Source of the DNA: Ophiocordyceps camponoti-saundersi (nom. inval.)
Taxonomy: Eukaryota; Ascomycota; Sordariomycetes; Hypocreales; Ophiocordycipitaceae
DNA: 32,067 bases
NCBI GenBank assembly: GCA_003339415.1
Contig: PDHQ01000358.1
Location: 1 to 32,067, forward strand
Direction: 5' to 3'
A model generated the notes under the pieces. It saw only the letters and a list, made by a program, of their open reading frames with translations. It was not told the origin of the DNA and ran no database searches. Of the stretch, positions 21,501 through 31,175 are shown one piece after another; positions within the stretch are counted from its first letter, which is position 1, and each line of letters opens with the position of its first letter. Position numbers and translations under genes: made by a program.

Positions 21501-23190
21501 GAAGATCTTAAGACCCCCCCGGATTCCCGTATTCTCTTACGAGATTAGGCTATATAAACCGAAGATAGCGACGGTAATAACTACGATAAATTAATCGCTT
21601 AGATAACTAGTAACCTATATACTATTAAGGCGAATAAACTAAATATCCGAAAGTTAGAATAGTTTAACTTCTTAGGAAATAGTTATAGATTTAAACTAAG
21701 GAACTAGGAGGGCGGCGAAGATCTCTTAATAAAGCTAGAAGTAAGCTTAACGACGCTTAGGGGCCTATGCCCCGAGGCTACTATCCCCTATTACCAGATC
21801 CTTAGAAGATACTAAACTATTACGCTTAAAACCCTTACTAATAACTCTATAATAAAAAGCTATATTATAATACTATATTTAGGCGCTACTAAAGTTAGAA
21901 GATAGCTTTAGGGAGATCGGGAAGAACTATAAAAGATCGATATTAATAACTTTAATAGGGGCGAAGGGGCCGGGGATAATAAGGCTTTAGATAAGGAAAA
22001 GGTTAGGGAGGAAAATAACGAGGACCTTCTTAAGGATAAGACTATAAAAGGCCTAACTAATAATTAAATAGTTCCGATATCTAGCCTTTTATCTTCTCTT
22101 AGATTTAAAGACCCCCTAATTTTAGAAGGAGTTAGATAAGAGATAAGCGCTATAAAGAATACGAGGAAGGAAGATAAGGCGACTAAGGCGCCTAATAACG
22201 CTATAACTAAAGAGGAAATAACTAGGATAAAGAAAATAATCCCTTAGAAATTAACGGGCATATTATAGCCTAAGAAACTTACTATAGGGAAGAAAATACC
22301 CGTAAGATTAAACCTAGCCCTAATATAGCCGGCTTTCTCTCCGAGGCGCAGCGTAAGGACGAAGAAGTTAACGAAGCGTAACTATTTAATTAAAAACCCT
22401 ACGTTATAAAAAACAGCCCTTAAAAGAAAAGGGGAGGAAAAAGATATAGGAACGCTAAAATTAATACGCTTTACTTATTTTACCTTAGGTAAGAACCTTA
22501 TAGTCTAGCTTAGCGAAGGACTTATAGCTATAAATATAAGCTAAGAATTAATTAACCTAGACCCGCTTAGCTTTAAAGTTAGAGGGGTTAAGCGTTATAA
22601 GAATTATATAACTTAGACTAAGAGTTACGGATATATACGATAAGGAAGGCATATCGCACTTAATACGGCCGGATCTATTATAATATATACCGGACGCGTA
22701 CTTATTAGAAACTAGCTTTAAAAACTAAAGATAATCTTAATAATCCTAAAGACTAGTTCTTTTATTAGCTTATAGCCCCCGGGGCTTATATACCCTAATA
22801 TATAAGCTAAGATTAATAAGGCTATCGATAACTATTTAATTAAGTAATAACGGGAGCGAGAAAAGGGACCTAAGAGAGATATGCTACTAGTAGGCGGTCG
22901 GCGCGAACGCTAGAGTTAATAAATCTAAAGGTTAAACCCTAAGGAGAAGTAACTAAAGTTTCCTTTATTATTTCCTTTACGAAAAGTCCTTTCCGCCTTT
23001 ATTTTATCGCGCTTATACGTACCTTATTTAAGTTATAAGAAAAAGTTAGTTATTACCGAGAAAAAGGGCTAATTACTTATTATTACGGCACGCGCTTAGG
23101 GAGGAGTTTAGCGGCGGAGATAGGGACGCCGAAAGAAATATAAGCGCTTACCTTAGCTAGGGAATTATTAGGGACTTATAAAAAGTTTAA
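18590..23190 (+). pseudogene. Very long plus-strand coding-like frame, unidentified
   Basis: One frame (codon starts at multiples of three) can be followed for about 4.6 kb without a needed shift, interrupted only by TAA/TAG. Protein-like landmarks: F-R-D-Y-L-K-K near 18,730; T-R-E-E-F-N-A-E-L near 18,846; K-E-L-K-R-R-R near 19,830; K-R-E-E-E-D-E-G-D near 20,280; L-S-K-E-V-D-F near 20,580; L-R-G-L-C-P-E-A near 21,750; a Lys/Glu-rich stretch D-L-L-K-D-K-T near 22,023, T-K-E-E-I-T-R-I-K-K near 22,206; and R-V-L-I-R-N near 22,700. Tandem TAA codons at 22845-22850 may be the true end or mutated Gln. 19,570-19,740 and 20,160-20,400 are weaker, so two or three genes in the same frame are possible. 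No polymerase, transposase or helicase motif was recognised. Confidence 0.42.
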
Positions 23191-23725
23191 TTAAATAGTT
23201 CCTAAACCTTTTCTTCTTTTCCTAAAAGCTGCTAAGGGTTAATATACGAGAGTAGTTAAGCTAAGATAAGGGCTATTACTAGGTATATAATATAGATTAG
23301 TTTCCCTCGAAAGAGGACGAATTAAATAAGTAATTAGCCCTTAACCTTATCTTTAAAGCTATAATAAAAATCGTATATTGTAAGTTAAGTTTTAGAAAGG
23401 ATTTATAGTAAAAACTTTACTAAACGGAATTATAACTTTATTTTAAACTTTATACTTTTATATTATAAATTACTAATTTAAATACCCTTTTTAAAATCTT
23501 TAGTATTTAATTAAATAGTTTTTACTTTTATATTACTTCTTTCTCTTATCTTTATATAAAGAACCGACTCCTTATTATTTTCCCTATAGAGAATTACTAT
23601 ACGGCTCTTCCCCTTATAGCTAGAGATCCCCCCTTATATTAGTTAAAGACTTTAGTTACGTAAGAAGTTACGCCTTTTAGGTATTTACTATACTTACTTA
23701 AGGTATCCTTTTTCCCCCGCTAAAG
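23107..23725 (+). repeat. Dispersed repeat family F, copy D
   Basis: The best full-length match to copy A: TTTAGCGGCGGAGATAG at 23107; box 1 TTTAATTAAATAGTTCC at 23186-23202; TAGATTAGTTTCCCTCG near 23,293; CCCTTAACCTTATCTTTA near 23,338; box 2 TTTAATTAAATAGTTTTT near 23,507; TATAGAGAATTACTATA near 23,584; TAGCTAGAGATCCCCCC near 23,617; AAGAAGTTACGCC near 23,671; and TCCTTTTTCCC at 23,707. Boxes are 320 bp apart. It directly follows the long coding-like frame, so it may be the 3' end of that element. Confidence 0.75.
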
Positions 23726-23995
23726 TACTATGCTAATAACTAGTTCGTTAGCTCCGATCTCGCTAAGATACTTACCTTAAGATATTTTATTAGTTAATAA
23801 AAGATTTAATTTAAATAAAAAGGTTTATTCCTTCTAAAAGGAGGCGATTATAATAGCGAAGTTAAGGCTTAAAATAAAAGCTAAGGTAAAGGCTAATAAT
23901 AAAATAGCCCGAAAAGCTAAGGGCTAATTCTATTTTCGCTATAAGGATAGAGAGTTAAGGGGGGGGGGTTTATATAGGTATTACTTTTAACCTAA
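23726..23995. other. Spacer with G10 tract
   Basis: Connects repeat F copy D to array II. Ten G occur at 23959-23968. The AAAAGGAGGCGAT segment at 23,838 resembles AAGGAGGCGATAACG at 17,306 upstream of array I, so the shared element may begin further upstream than I can align. Confidence 0.45.
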
Positions 23996-24384
23996 CCCCT
24001 AGGGGATAAGGAGTATAATAAACGGGTTTATCCCGAAAAAGATAAGAGTAATTAGGGAGTTTATCTCTTAGGGAATAAGAATAGTAATAAATAGGTTTAT
24101 AGCTTAGGGAATAAGAAAAGGAATAGGTAGGTTTATAAGTAAATAAGTTTATCTAATAGGGGATAGGAAAAGGAGTAAACAGGTTTATAAGTAAAAGGGT
24201 TTATCTTTTAGGGAATAAGAATAGAGTAAATAAGTTTATCCTTTTAAAGATAAGAAAAGTAATAAATAAGAATAAGTTTATACTTAGGAGAAAGAAAAGT
24301 AGTTAGCGAGTTTAACTTTAGGGGAGAAGAAAGGTAGTTACCTAGCTTATCTTATAGTTTATAAGAGGAGTAGTTAATAGGTTT
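23996..24384 (+). repeat. 36-bp minisatellite, array II (head of element G2)
   Basis: Degenerate units starting CCCCTAGGGGATAAGGAG at 23,996 and ending with GTTTCTATAACC at 24,381. Unit length wanders around 36 because of small indels, unlike the exact spacing in array III. Cores such as TTTATCTCTTAGGGAATAA still show the palindrome. Retained CpA at TAAACAGG near 24,177 hints at the unmutated form. Confidence 0.82.
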
Positions 24385-24879
24385 CTATAACCTTAGTATT
24401 AGTACTAAATACTAGCGTAGTATTTAGCTAGATTTTAGAGATATAGAAATATTACTTAAATAAATTTCCTATAAGGTTAAACGCTATAATAAGTAAGACT
24501 ATACGCTTAATAGCTTATAGTAGAAAATTAAGTTATAGTATATTTTATAAAGATATTTTATAGATAAAATCTAACGATAAAAACTTATAATAGTATTATA
24601 AGATTTAAGGAGTTACTTTAGAGCTATCCGAGTAATAAGTTTATAAATAAGCTTCCTAGTATAATTATAAATCCTTCGAGAAGGAGCTATAGAATAATTT
24701 AGGATTTCTCTTACTATAGAAGTAGTCGGGCTAAAGAGTGATTATAGACGAAGCCTACTATTAAGGATAAACCTAGCAGGCACTTATATAACTAAGCTAG
24801 TTTAGCGGGGTTAAAAGGATACTCTCGAAGAAAGGAAAAAGAAGAAGAAAAAGGGAAAAAGGGATAAAGGGGTAATTCC

Positions 24880-25400
24880 GTATAATTCCTAGAAATTTAA
24901 AAGATATAGAATTAAAAGGGCTAAGGGAGGAAGGAATCCGTAGCAGGTAGCCCTACTTTGCTAGGTCCGAATACGCTTACAGCGACTAACTTTATATAAA
25001 AGGGCTCACAGCTACTTTAGGTCTTCTTGCTAAGGGTAGGAAATCGACCCCTTCTTATAAGTATAAATCTAACCCTTCTTAGGTCCTTTAGCCCCCTCTA
25101 GCTAAGCGAATATTAATTAATTAGATCTATTAAATTAGGTAGGTGAGATTAAACGACCTTTCTAAACCTTGCAGTCCTAACCGGCCCGTATAATTTAGCA
25201 GGTCCCTGCAGGCCTATACGGACCGGATAGTCCTATATACTTCCTTAAGACGGTCTTCTCTATAAGGGCTATATATATATATAGGCAGGAGTGCCCGTTA
25301 CTCCCGCGAAACTAGGAGGCCTTTTCTTCTTTATCCTTATAGCTTGGCAGCTAAGTTAGCTTCTTTATTATTATAGGTATAAAATTATTATACTTATTCG
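24880..25400. other. Island with less RIP damage
   Basis: CpA and TpG are roughly twice as frequent here as in the surroundings (e.g. GTAGCAGGTAG, GCTCACAGC, CTTGCAGTCC, CCCTGCAGGCC, CTTGGCAGC). The island lies inside the segment unique to G2, so it may have been single-copy, and hence spared, for longer. I see no gene in it. Confidence 0.6.
25181..25226. repeat. GC-rich imperfect inverted repeat
   Basis: CCGGCCCGTATA at 25181-25192 pairs with TATACGGACCGG at 25215-25226 with one mismatch, around a 22-base loop holding the palindrome CCTGCAGG. It is the most GC-rich hairpin of the window and lies in the less-mutated island. It might be a transposon end or structured RNA; nothing else supports either. 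Confidence 0.55.
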
Positions 25401-26221
25401 TTACCTTCTATAATAATAGCGCTCTAGTAAGCGTAATTATACCGATAAGATTAAAGATATATCTATTAAACGGGCTATCCGATACTAATATCGAGGGATC
25501 CTAAAAAAGAGTATACTTATTATCGCAATGCCCTCTCGTACGCGACGTATAAAGAGGGTAGATATCTAAAAACTAAATACCTATTCGAACGTATAAAGTA
25601 ATAAATAAGGAATATAAAAGGTAAAGTAAAGAGTTATAAGATAAGAAGGATCTCGTATAAAAGGTCCTTATAACTCGGGTAAGCTATATATATATTAGAA
25701 TAAGGCTATAAGGGTAGTATAAGGCTACGAGGTATCGTAAGATTCCTTAATAATATTAAGTCTAAGTAAGTAAAATACTTCTTAGCTAAGGATAATAGTA
25801 ACTAATCGATATCTTTCTAATAGCTAAGAAAGAATATTACCTACTATGGAGTAAATATAACGGGTATTAACTAAGAGATTATTAGCAAACTTAGCTTTAA
25901 GTTCGTTATCTAGTTAGCTAATTACGCTAAAAGAAATAAGATATACTAATAAATTATCCTTAGAGCTATTCCTATATATTTAGTTTATTAGCTACCCTAT
26001 ATTAAACTATAGTAGAATTTTTAAGAAGATATATTAATAAAGGTAAGAATAACTAGTAGTTCGGGCCTATAACTAGTAGCGTTAAAGAATACGGTAAGGT
26101 AGTTAATAGTATAATTATAGTAAAAACGCTAAATTTTATTTACTTTAAGGCAACTGCTAATAAGCTATTTAGGGAAATAGGGAAGGATAGTAAAGGCGTT
26201 ATTATAGCGCGGAAGTATCTA

Positions 26222-26385
26222 GTATTATATAGCCTACCTTATAGGCCTCCCTTTTAGTTAGTTAGCGCTACTAGCTTTACTTCCTAGGGCCCTAGCCTTA
26301 CTATATAAACCTAGCAGAATTATAGTTATTATATTAGAAATATTACTATATTTATCGAGGCTGCCTTTCGCTATATAAGATATAG
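26222..26385 (+). repeat. Dispersed repeat family E, copy 2
   Basis: Shares CTTATAGGCCTCCC, TTAGTTAGTTAGCGCTACTA (GTTAGCGCTA at 26261), AGGGCC, TATATAAACCTAGCAGAATTA and a TTATATTAGAAATATTA tail with copies at 6940 and 26932. It sits about 180 bp after the recognisable end of element G2. Confidence 0.68.
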
Positions 26386-26931
26386 AAATAGCTTTTTTAA
26401 TACTAAGCGCTAAGTATCCTAGATTTCCTTTAATACTAAGTATAAAAATAACAGCCGCTATAATTATAATTTTTACTTAACTAGCTTAAGGAATACCTAG
26501 AGAGAAATTTATTAATTAGTAGTTAGTACCTTAGAAGCTTAGACTAAAAGAGAAATAAACTACTAAGTATAAGAAGAGCGGGCTAATATATATAGTTAAT
26601 TTTACGAGTAATATATATAAGATATACTATATTATACTAGTAGCCTATATAAGTATCTAGGCATATATATATATATAGACTATTTATTAGAAAGGAAAAA
26701 TTATAAGGCTTAGGGGAAGACCTTTTACTTAATAAAGTTAGCTAGCTTATAGGCCCGATTCGTTATATTAGAAAGCTTATTTATTATAAGTTATCTATCC
26801 GAAGTTACGCCGGTTTTAAGTAAGGGATAACTATATTTCCTTAGTTCCTATTATACGTAGATATTATCTAAGTTCTAAGTAGTTACGGTACGTATATCGG
26901 CAAATATTATAGCGAAGATCTTAAGTTATAT
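26386..26931 (+). pseudogene. Coding-like relic between E repeats, unidentified
   Basis: A plus-strand frame from about 26,490 contains P-R-E-K-F-I, T-T-K-Y-K-K-S-G near 26,560, A-Y-R-P-D-S-L-Y near 26,745 and Y-P-K-L-R-R-F near 26,795. It is dense in Tyr and Ile, partly a result of His-to-Tyr and Thr/Met-to-Ile changes by RIP. There is no second copy to test it. Low confidence as a gene. Confidence 0.25.
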
Positions 26932-27095
26932 TATAGGGGCCTACTTTATAAACCTCCCTCTTAGTTAGTTAGCGCTACTAACCTTACTTCTTAGGGCATA
27001 GCTTTATAAAATAAACCTAGTAAAATTATTATTATAGTTATAAGTATTAGGAATTTTAATACTTTTATTAGTACTACTATTAACTTTATAATAAG
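26932..27095 (+). repeat. Dispersed repeat family E, copy 3
   Basis: Direct repeat of copy 2, shifted by 707 bp (GTTAGCGCTA at 26968). Shares AACCTCCCTCTTAGTTAG, CTTCTTAGGGC, ATAAACCTAGTAAAATTATTA and TAGTTATAAGTATTAGGAATTTTAATACTTTTATTAG with copy 1. The two could be the ends of a 0.7-kb element or independent fragments. Confidence 0.68.
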
Positions 27096-27687
27096 TTACT
27101 TTTATAAGAATACTCTATTACTATTTTAGTTAGTCCCTAGCCCCGTAGCTACGAGGGTAGTATTAGAAAAGAAGAACCGACTCTAATTTATATAACTATA
27201 AGTAAATAAGATATAATTAAAGGGGTTATTAAATATAAAAGGAAAACTCTAATACGAAGATATATATATTTATTTAGATTCCCTAGTAATAATAAAATAC
27301 TCCTACTTAGTATATCGCTAGCTTAGAAGCTAGTATCTTTATTTTTAAGAGCCTTTCTCTAAAAACCGCTATTTTTATATATATATATATATTATATATA
27401 TAAGGAAGGCCTCTAAGCTTAAGGGTCGGAAGTTAAGCTTTCTATATTTATAGTTTATATAAATATATATATAATATACTTACCTATATTCTAACTCTTA
27501 AATATATAAATTAATTACTTAGTTTATTCTTTATTTAACGTAATATTCCGATTCCGTTAGAATCCGTCTAAGATTATAACCTTAGTAAAAGGTAGCTTAT
27601 AATCACTACTTATAGACGGCCTTAAGACGGGTGCCGAGTCCCTTTATAATAGACTTACTTATATATATATTTCCCTTATCTTACCTA
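27096..27687. other. Spacer with AT microsatellite
   Basis: Nothing coding recognised. A TA dinucleotide tract with one break occupies about 27,376-27,402. The right part around 27,590-27,660 retains a few CpA/TpG (TAATCACTAC, GGGTGCCG). Confidence 0.4.
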
Positions 27688-28250
27688 ACCGGAGCTCGGG
27701 CGAGTATAACTCTAGCCGAGGAAAAGATCGAGCGGGGTTATAATTTCTACTAGGGTTATCTTAAGATCGTGCCGTAAATAGCTAAGCGACTAACTTACTT
27801 ATTAAAGGCAAATATCTTATAAGTAATATTTACCGAATTTATTAACTTAATCTTTTAGGTATTAGGATATATATTATAGAAAGTAAATATATCTTTTTAC
27901 TATTATTTACGCGTAATAATATAAACTTAGATAAATAAGGCGATTAGCGACTTTACTAAAGACGAAACTAAGGAGGAATTAGTACGTATATATATAAGAG
28001 AAAGAGATATTTAGATATCCCTAATAGCTAATTAGTTAGTAAATTATAAGTATAGCTATAAGCTATATAACTATAAATATATAATATATATATAAGATAT
28101 ATATTTTAGCTTACTTACCTACTTATATAAGGCTATCTTTAAAGAATATATTATTTATTATTATACTTATCGTGCCTCTTATAATAAGTCTTTATAATAA
28201 AAACTAGCGGAGAAAGTTTAAACTTTATATTAGCGAATTATATTATTATT
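27688..28250 (+). pseudogene. Coding-like relic before the satellite, unidentified
   Basis: One plus-strand frame reads about 185 codons with stops only TAA/TAG: T-L-A-E-E-K-I-E-R-G-Y near 27,710, I-A-K-R-L-T-Y-L-L-K near 27,780, F-T-E-F-I-N near 27,830, I-S-D-F-T-K-D-E-T-K-E-E-L near 27,945, I-R-E-R-D-I near 28,000, Y-K-A-I-F-K-E-Y near 28,130 and L-A-E-K-V near 28,207. The charged middle argues for a real former protein. It ends about 55 bp before the 31-bp array. I do not recognise the family. Confidence 0.42.
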
Positions 28251-28305
28251 ATAAACTTATAATAGAAAATAACGAAAGAGAAGTAAGCGAAATATTATAG
28301 CTATA

Positions 28306-28491
28306 GCGTATAGCGTTTCGGGCAGAGGAAAGAGACGCGTATAGCGTTTCGGAAAGACGAAAGAGACGCGTATAGTATTTCGGGCAGATAAAAGAGACGC
28401 GTATAGCGTTTCGGATAGATAAAAGAGACGCGTGCAGTATTTCGGATAAACGAAAAAGAAGCGTATAGCGCTTTAAGTAAACTAAAGAGAT
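28306..28491 (+). repeat. 31-bp minisatellite, six units
   Basis: Six contiguous units of exactly 31 bp (starts 28306, 28337, 28368, 28399, 28430, 28461), pattern GCGTATAGCGTTTCGG followed by an A/G-rich half ending AAAGAGAC. The sixth unit also begins the first higher-order block of the large satellite. A single 31-bp unit recurs at the start of every later block, so this array is either the source of that segment or a local expansion of it. Confidence 0.9.
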
Positions 28492-31175
28492 ATATCTTAT
28501 CTATATCTTAGTTTAAGGAGTAAAAGTCGAGTTCTATATTTCGTTAATATAGGTGCGAAAAGATAAAAAGATTAACTATACCGTATAAGATAATAACTAT
28601 ATACTAGAGATAATAGGTATTTATCCCCTAAAAGATAAGAAGAGGAGTTAACGGGTTTATCCTTTAGGGATAAGAAAGGTAGCGTATAGCGCTTTAGGTA
28701 AACGAAAAAGACGCGTTTCGTCTATATCTTAGTTTAAGAAGCGGAAGTTAAGTCCTATATTTTATTAATATAAGTACGAAAAGATAAGGAGATTAACTAT
28801 ATTATATAGGATAATAACGATATACCTAAGATAATAGGTATTTATCCCCTAAGGGATAAGGAGAGTAGTTAATAAGTTTATCCCTTAAGGGATAAGAAAA
28901 GTAGTTAATAAGTTTATCCTTTAAGGGATAAGAAAAGTAATTAATAAGTTTATCCCTTAAGGGATAAGAAAAGTAGTTAATAAGTTTATCCCTTAGGGGA
29001 TAAGAAAAGTAGTTAATAAGTTTATCCCTTAGGGGATAAGAAAAATAGTTAACGGGTTAGTTCCGTAGAAGATAACTAGAGAGAAGTAAGTTAATTATCG
29101 CGTATAGCGCTTCGGGTAAACTAAAAAGACACGTTTTATCTATATCTTAGTCCGAAGAGCGGGAGTTGAGTCCTATATTTCGTTAATATAGGTGCGAAAA
29201 GATAAGGAGATTAACTATACCGTATAAGATAATAACGATATACCTAAGACGATAAGTATTTATCCCCTAAGGGATAAGGAGAGTAGTTAATAAGTTTATC
29301 TCTTAAGGGATAAAAAGAGTAGTTAATAAGTTTATCTCTTAGGGGATAAGAAAAGTAGTTAATAAGTTTATCTCCTAAGGGATAAGAAGAGGAGTTAATA
29401 AGTTTATTTTTTAAAAGATAAGAAAAGTAGTTAATAAGTTTATCCCTTAGGGGATAAGAAAAGTAGTTAATAGGTTAGTCTTATAGAAAATAATTAGAGA
29501 GAAGTAAGCTAATTATTATATATAGCGCTTTAAGTAAACTAAAAAGACGTATCTTATCCGTATCTTAGTCCGAGGAGTAAAAGTTAAGTTTTATATTTCG
29601 TTAATATAAGTATAAAAGGATAAGGAGATTAACTATATTATATAGGATAATAACGATATACTTAAGATAATAGGTATTTATCCCCTAAGGGATAAGGAGA
29701 GTAATTAATAAGTTTATCCCTTAAAAGATAAGAAAAGTAATTAATAAGTTAATCTTATAGAAGATAACTAAAGAGAAATAAGCTAATTATCGTATATAGC
29801 GCTTTAGGTAGACTAAAGAGACGCGTCTTATCCGTATCTTAGTCTAAAAAGCGGGAGTCGAGTCTTATATTTCGTTAATATAAGTATAAAAAGGTAAGGA
29901 GATTAACTATACTATATAAGATAATAATAATATACCTAAGATAATAGGTATTTATCCTTTAAGGGATAAGGAGAGTAGTTAATAAGTTTATCCCTTAAGA
30001 GATAAGAAGAGTAGTTAATAGGTTAGTTTTATAAAAAATAACTAAAGAGAAGTAAGCTAACTATCGCGTATAGCGCTTTAAGTAGATTAAAAAGACGCGT
30101 CTTATCTATATTTTAGTCCGAGAAGCGGGAGTTAAGTCTTATATTTTATCGATATAAGTGCGAAAAGATAAGGAGATTAACTATATTATATAAAATAATA
30201 ACGATATACCCGAAATAATAGGTATTTATCCCCTAAGGGATAAGGAGAGTAGTTAATAAGTTTATCCCTTAAGGGATAAAAAGAGTAATTAATAAGTTTA
30301 TCTTTTAGGGGATAAGGAGAGTAGTTAATAAGTTTATCTCTTAAGGGATAAGAAGAGTAGCTAATAAGTTTATCCCTTAGAAGATAAGAAAGGTAGTTAA
30401 TAAGTTAGTTCCGTAAAAGATAACTAGAGAGAAGTAAGCTAATTATCGCGTATAGTACTTCGGGTAGATTAAAGAGACGCGTCTTATCTATATCTTAGTC
30501 CGAGGAGCGGGAGTCGAGTCTTATATTTCGTTAACGTAGGTGCGAAAGAATAAGGAGATTAACTATATTATATAAGATAATAACGATATACCTAAAATAA
30601 TAAGTATTTATCCTCTAAGGGATAAGGAGAGTAGTTAATAAGTTTATTTCTTAAGGGATAAAAAAAGTAGCTAATAAGTTTATCTCTTAAGGGATAAGAA
30701 AAATAGTTAATAGGTTAATCTTATAAAAGATAATTAGAGAGAAGTAAGCTAACTATCGCGTATAGCGTTTTAGGCAGACTAAAAAGACGCGTCTTATCCG
30801 TATCTTAGTCCGAGGAGCGGGAGTTAAGTTTTATATTTCGTTAACGTAGGTGCGAAAAGATAAGGAGATTAACTATATCGTATAAGATAACGATAATATA
30901 CCTAAGATAATAGGTATTTATCCCCTAAGAGATAAGGAGAGTAGTTAACGGGTTTATCCCTTAGGGGATAAGAAGAGTAGTTAATAAGTTTATCCCTTAA
31001 GGGATAAGAAAAGTAATTAATAAGTTTATCCCTTAGGGGATAAGAAGAGTAGTTAATAAGTTTATCCCCTAAGGGAGAAGAAGAGTAGTTAATAGGTTTA
31101 TCTCTTAGGGGATAAGAAAAGTAATTAATAAGTTAGTCCCGTAGAAGATAACTAGAGAGAAGTAAGCTAACTATT
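28461..31175 (+). repeat. Higher-order satellite, eight blocks of 202 + 36n bp
   Basis: Blocks begin (GCGTATAGCGC or mutated forms) at 28461, 28682, 29100, 29518, 29792, 30066, 30448, 30758 and 31176. Each has one 31-bp unit; then a conserved segment with TATCTTAGTCCGAGGAGCGG, TATATTTCGTTAATATAGG, AAGATAAGGAGATTAACTAT and GATATACCTAAGATAATAGG; then n copies of the 36-bp unit; then a GATAACTAGAGAGAAGTAAGC tail. Lengths from the second block on are 418, 418, 274, 274, 382, 310 and 418, equal to 202 + 36n with n = 6, 6, 2, 2, 5, 3, 6, and the core counts agree. The first block (221 bp, two cores) lacks the tail. Blocks differ mainly by C/T and G/A transitions. Confidence 0.93.

Larger units (their letters stand above)
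24385..26040 (+). pseudogene. Element G2 body, with roughly 1-kb extra segment
   Basis: Second copy of the array-headed element. 24,385-24,766 matches 17,854-18,240 and 25,755-26,040 matches 18,240-18,560; about 990 bp between these have no counterpart in G1. Conserved readable motifs are S-Y-P-S-N-K-F-I near 24,625 and, in the distal part, Y-F-L-A-K-D-N-S-N, G-I-N-stop-E-I-I-S-K-L, L-A-N-Y-A-K-R-N-K-I-Y and V-Y-Q-L-P near 25,985. A protein-like frame also runs through 25,560-25,755 straight into the conserved part, so the extra segment may be original and G1 may carry a deletion. No family recognised. Confidence 0.55.

Noticed and set aside
24880..25400. A structured RNA gene (tRNA or rRNA fragment) in the less-mutated island
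   Set aside because: I found no cloverleaf, no A/B box pair in correct spacing and no recognisable rRNA segment; only one 12-bp hairpin.
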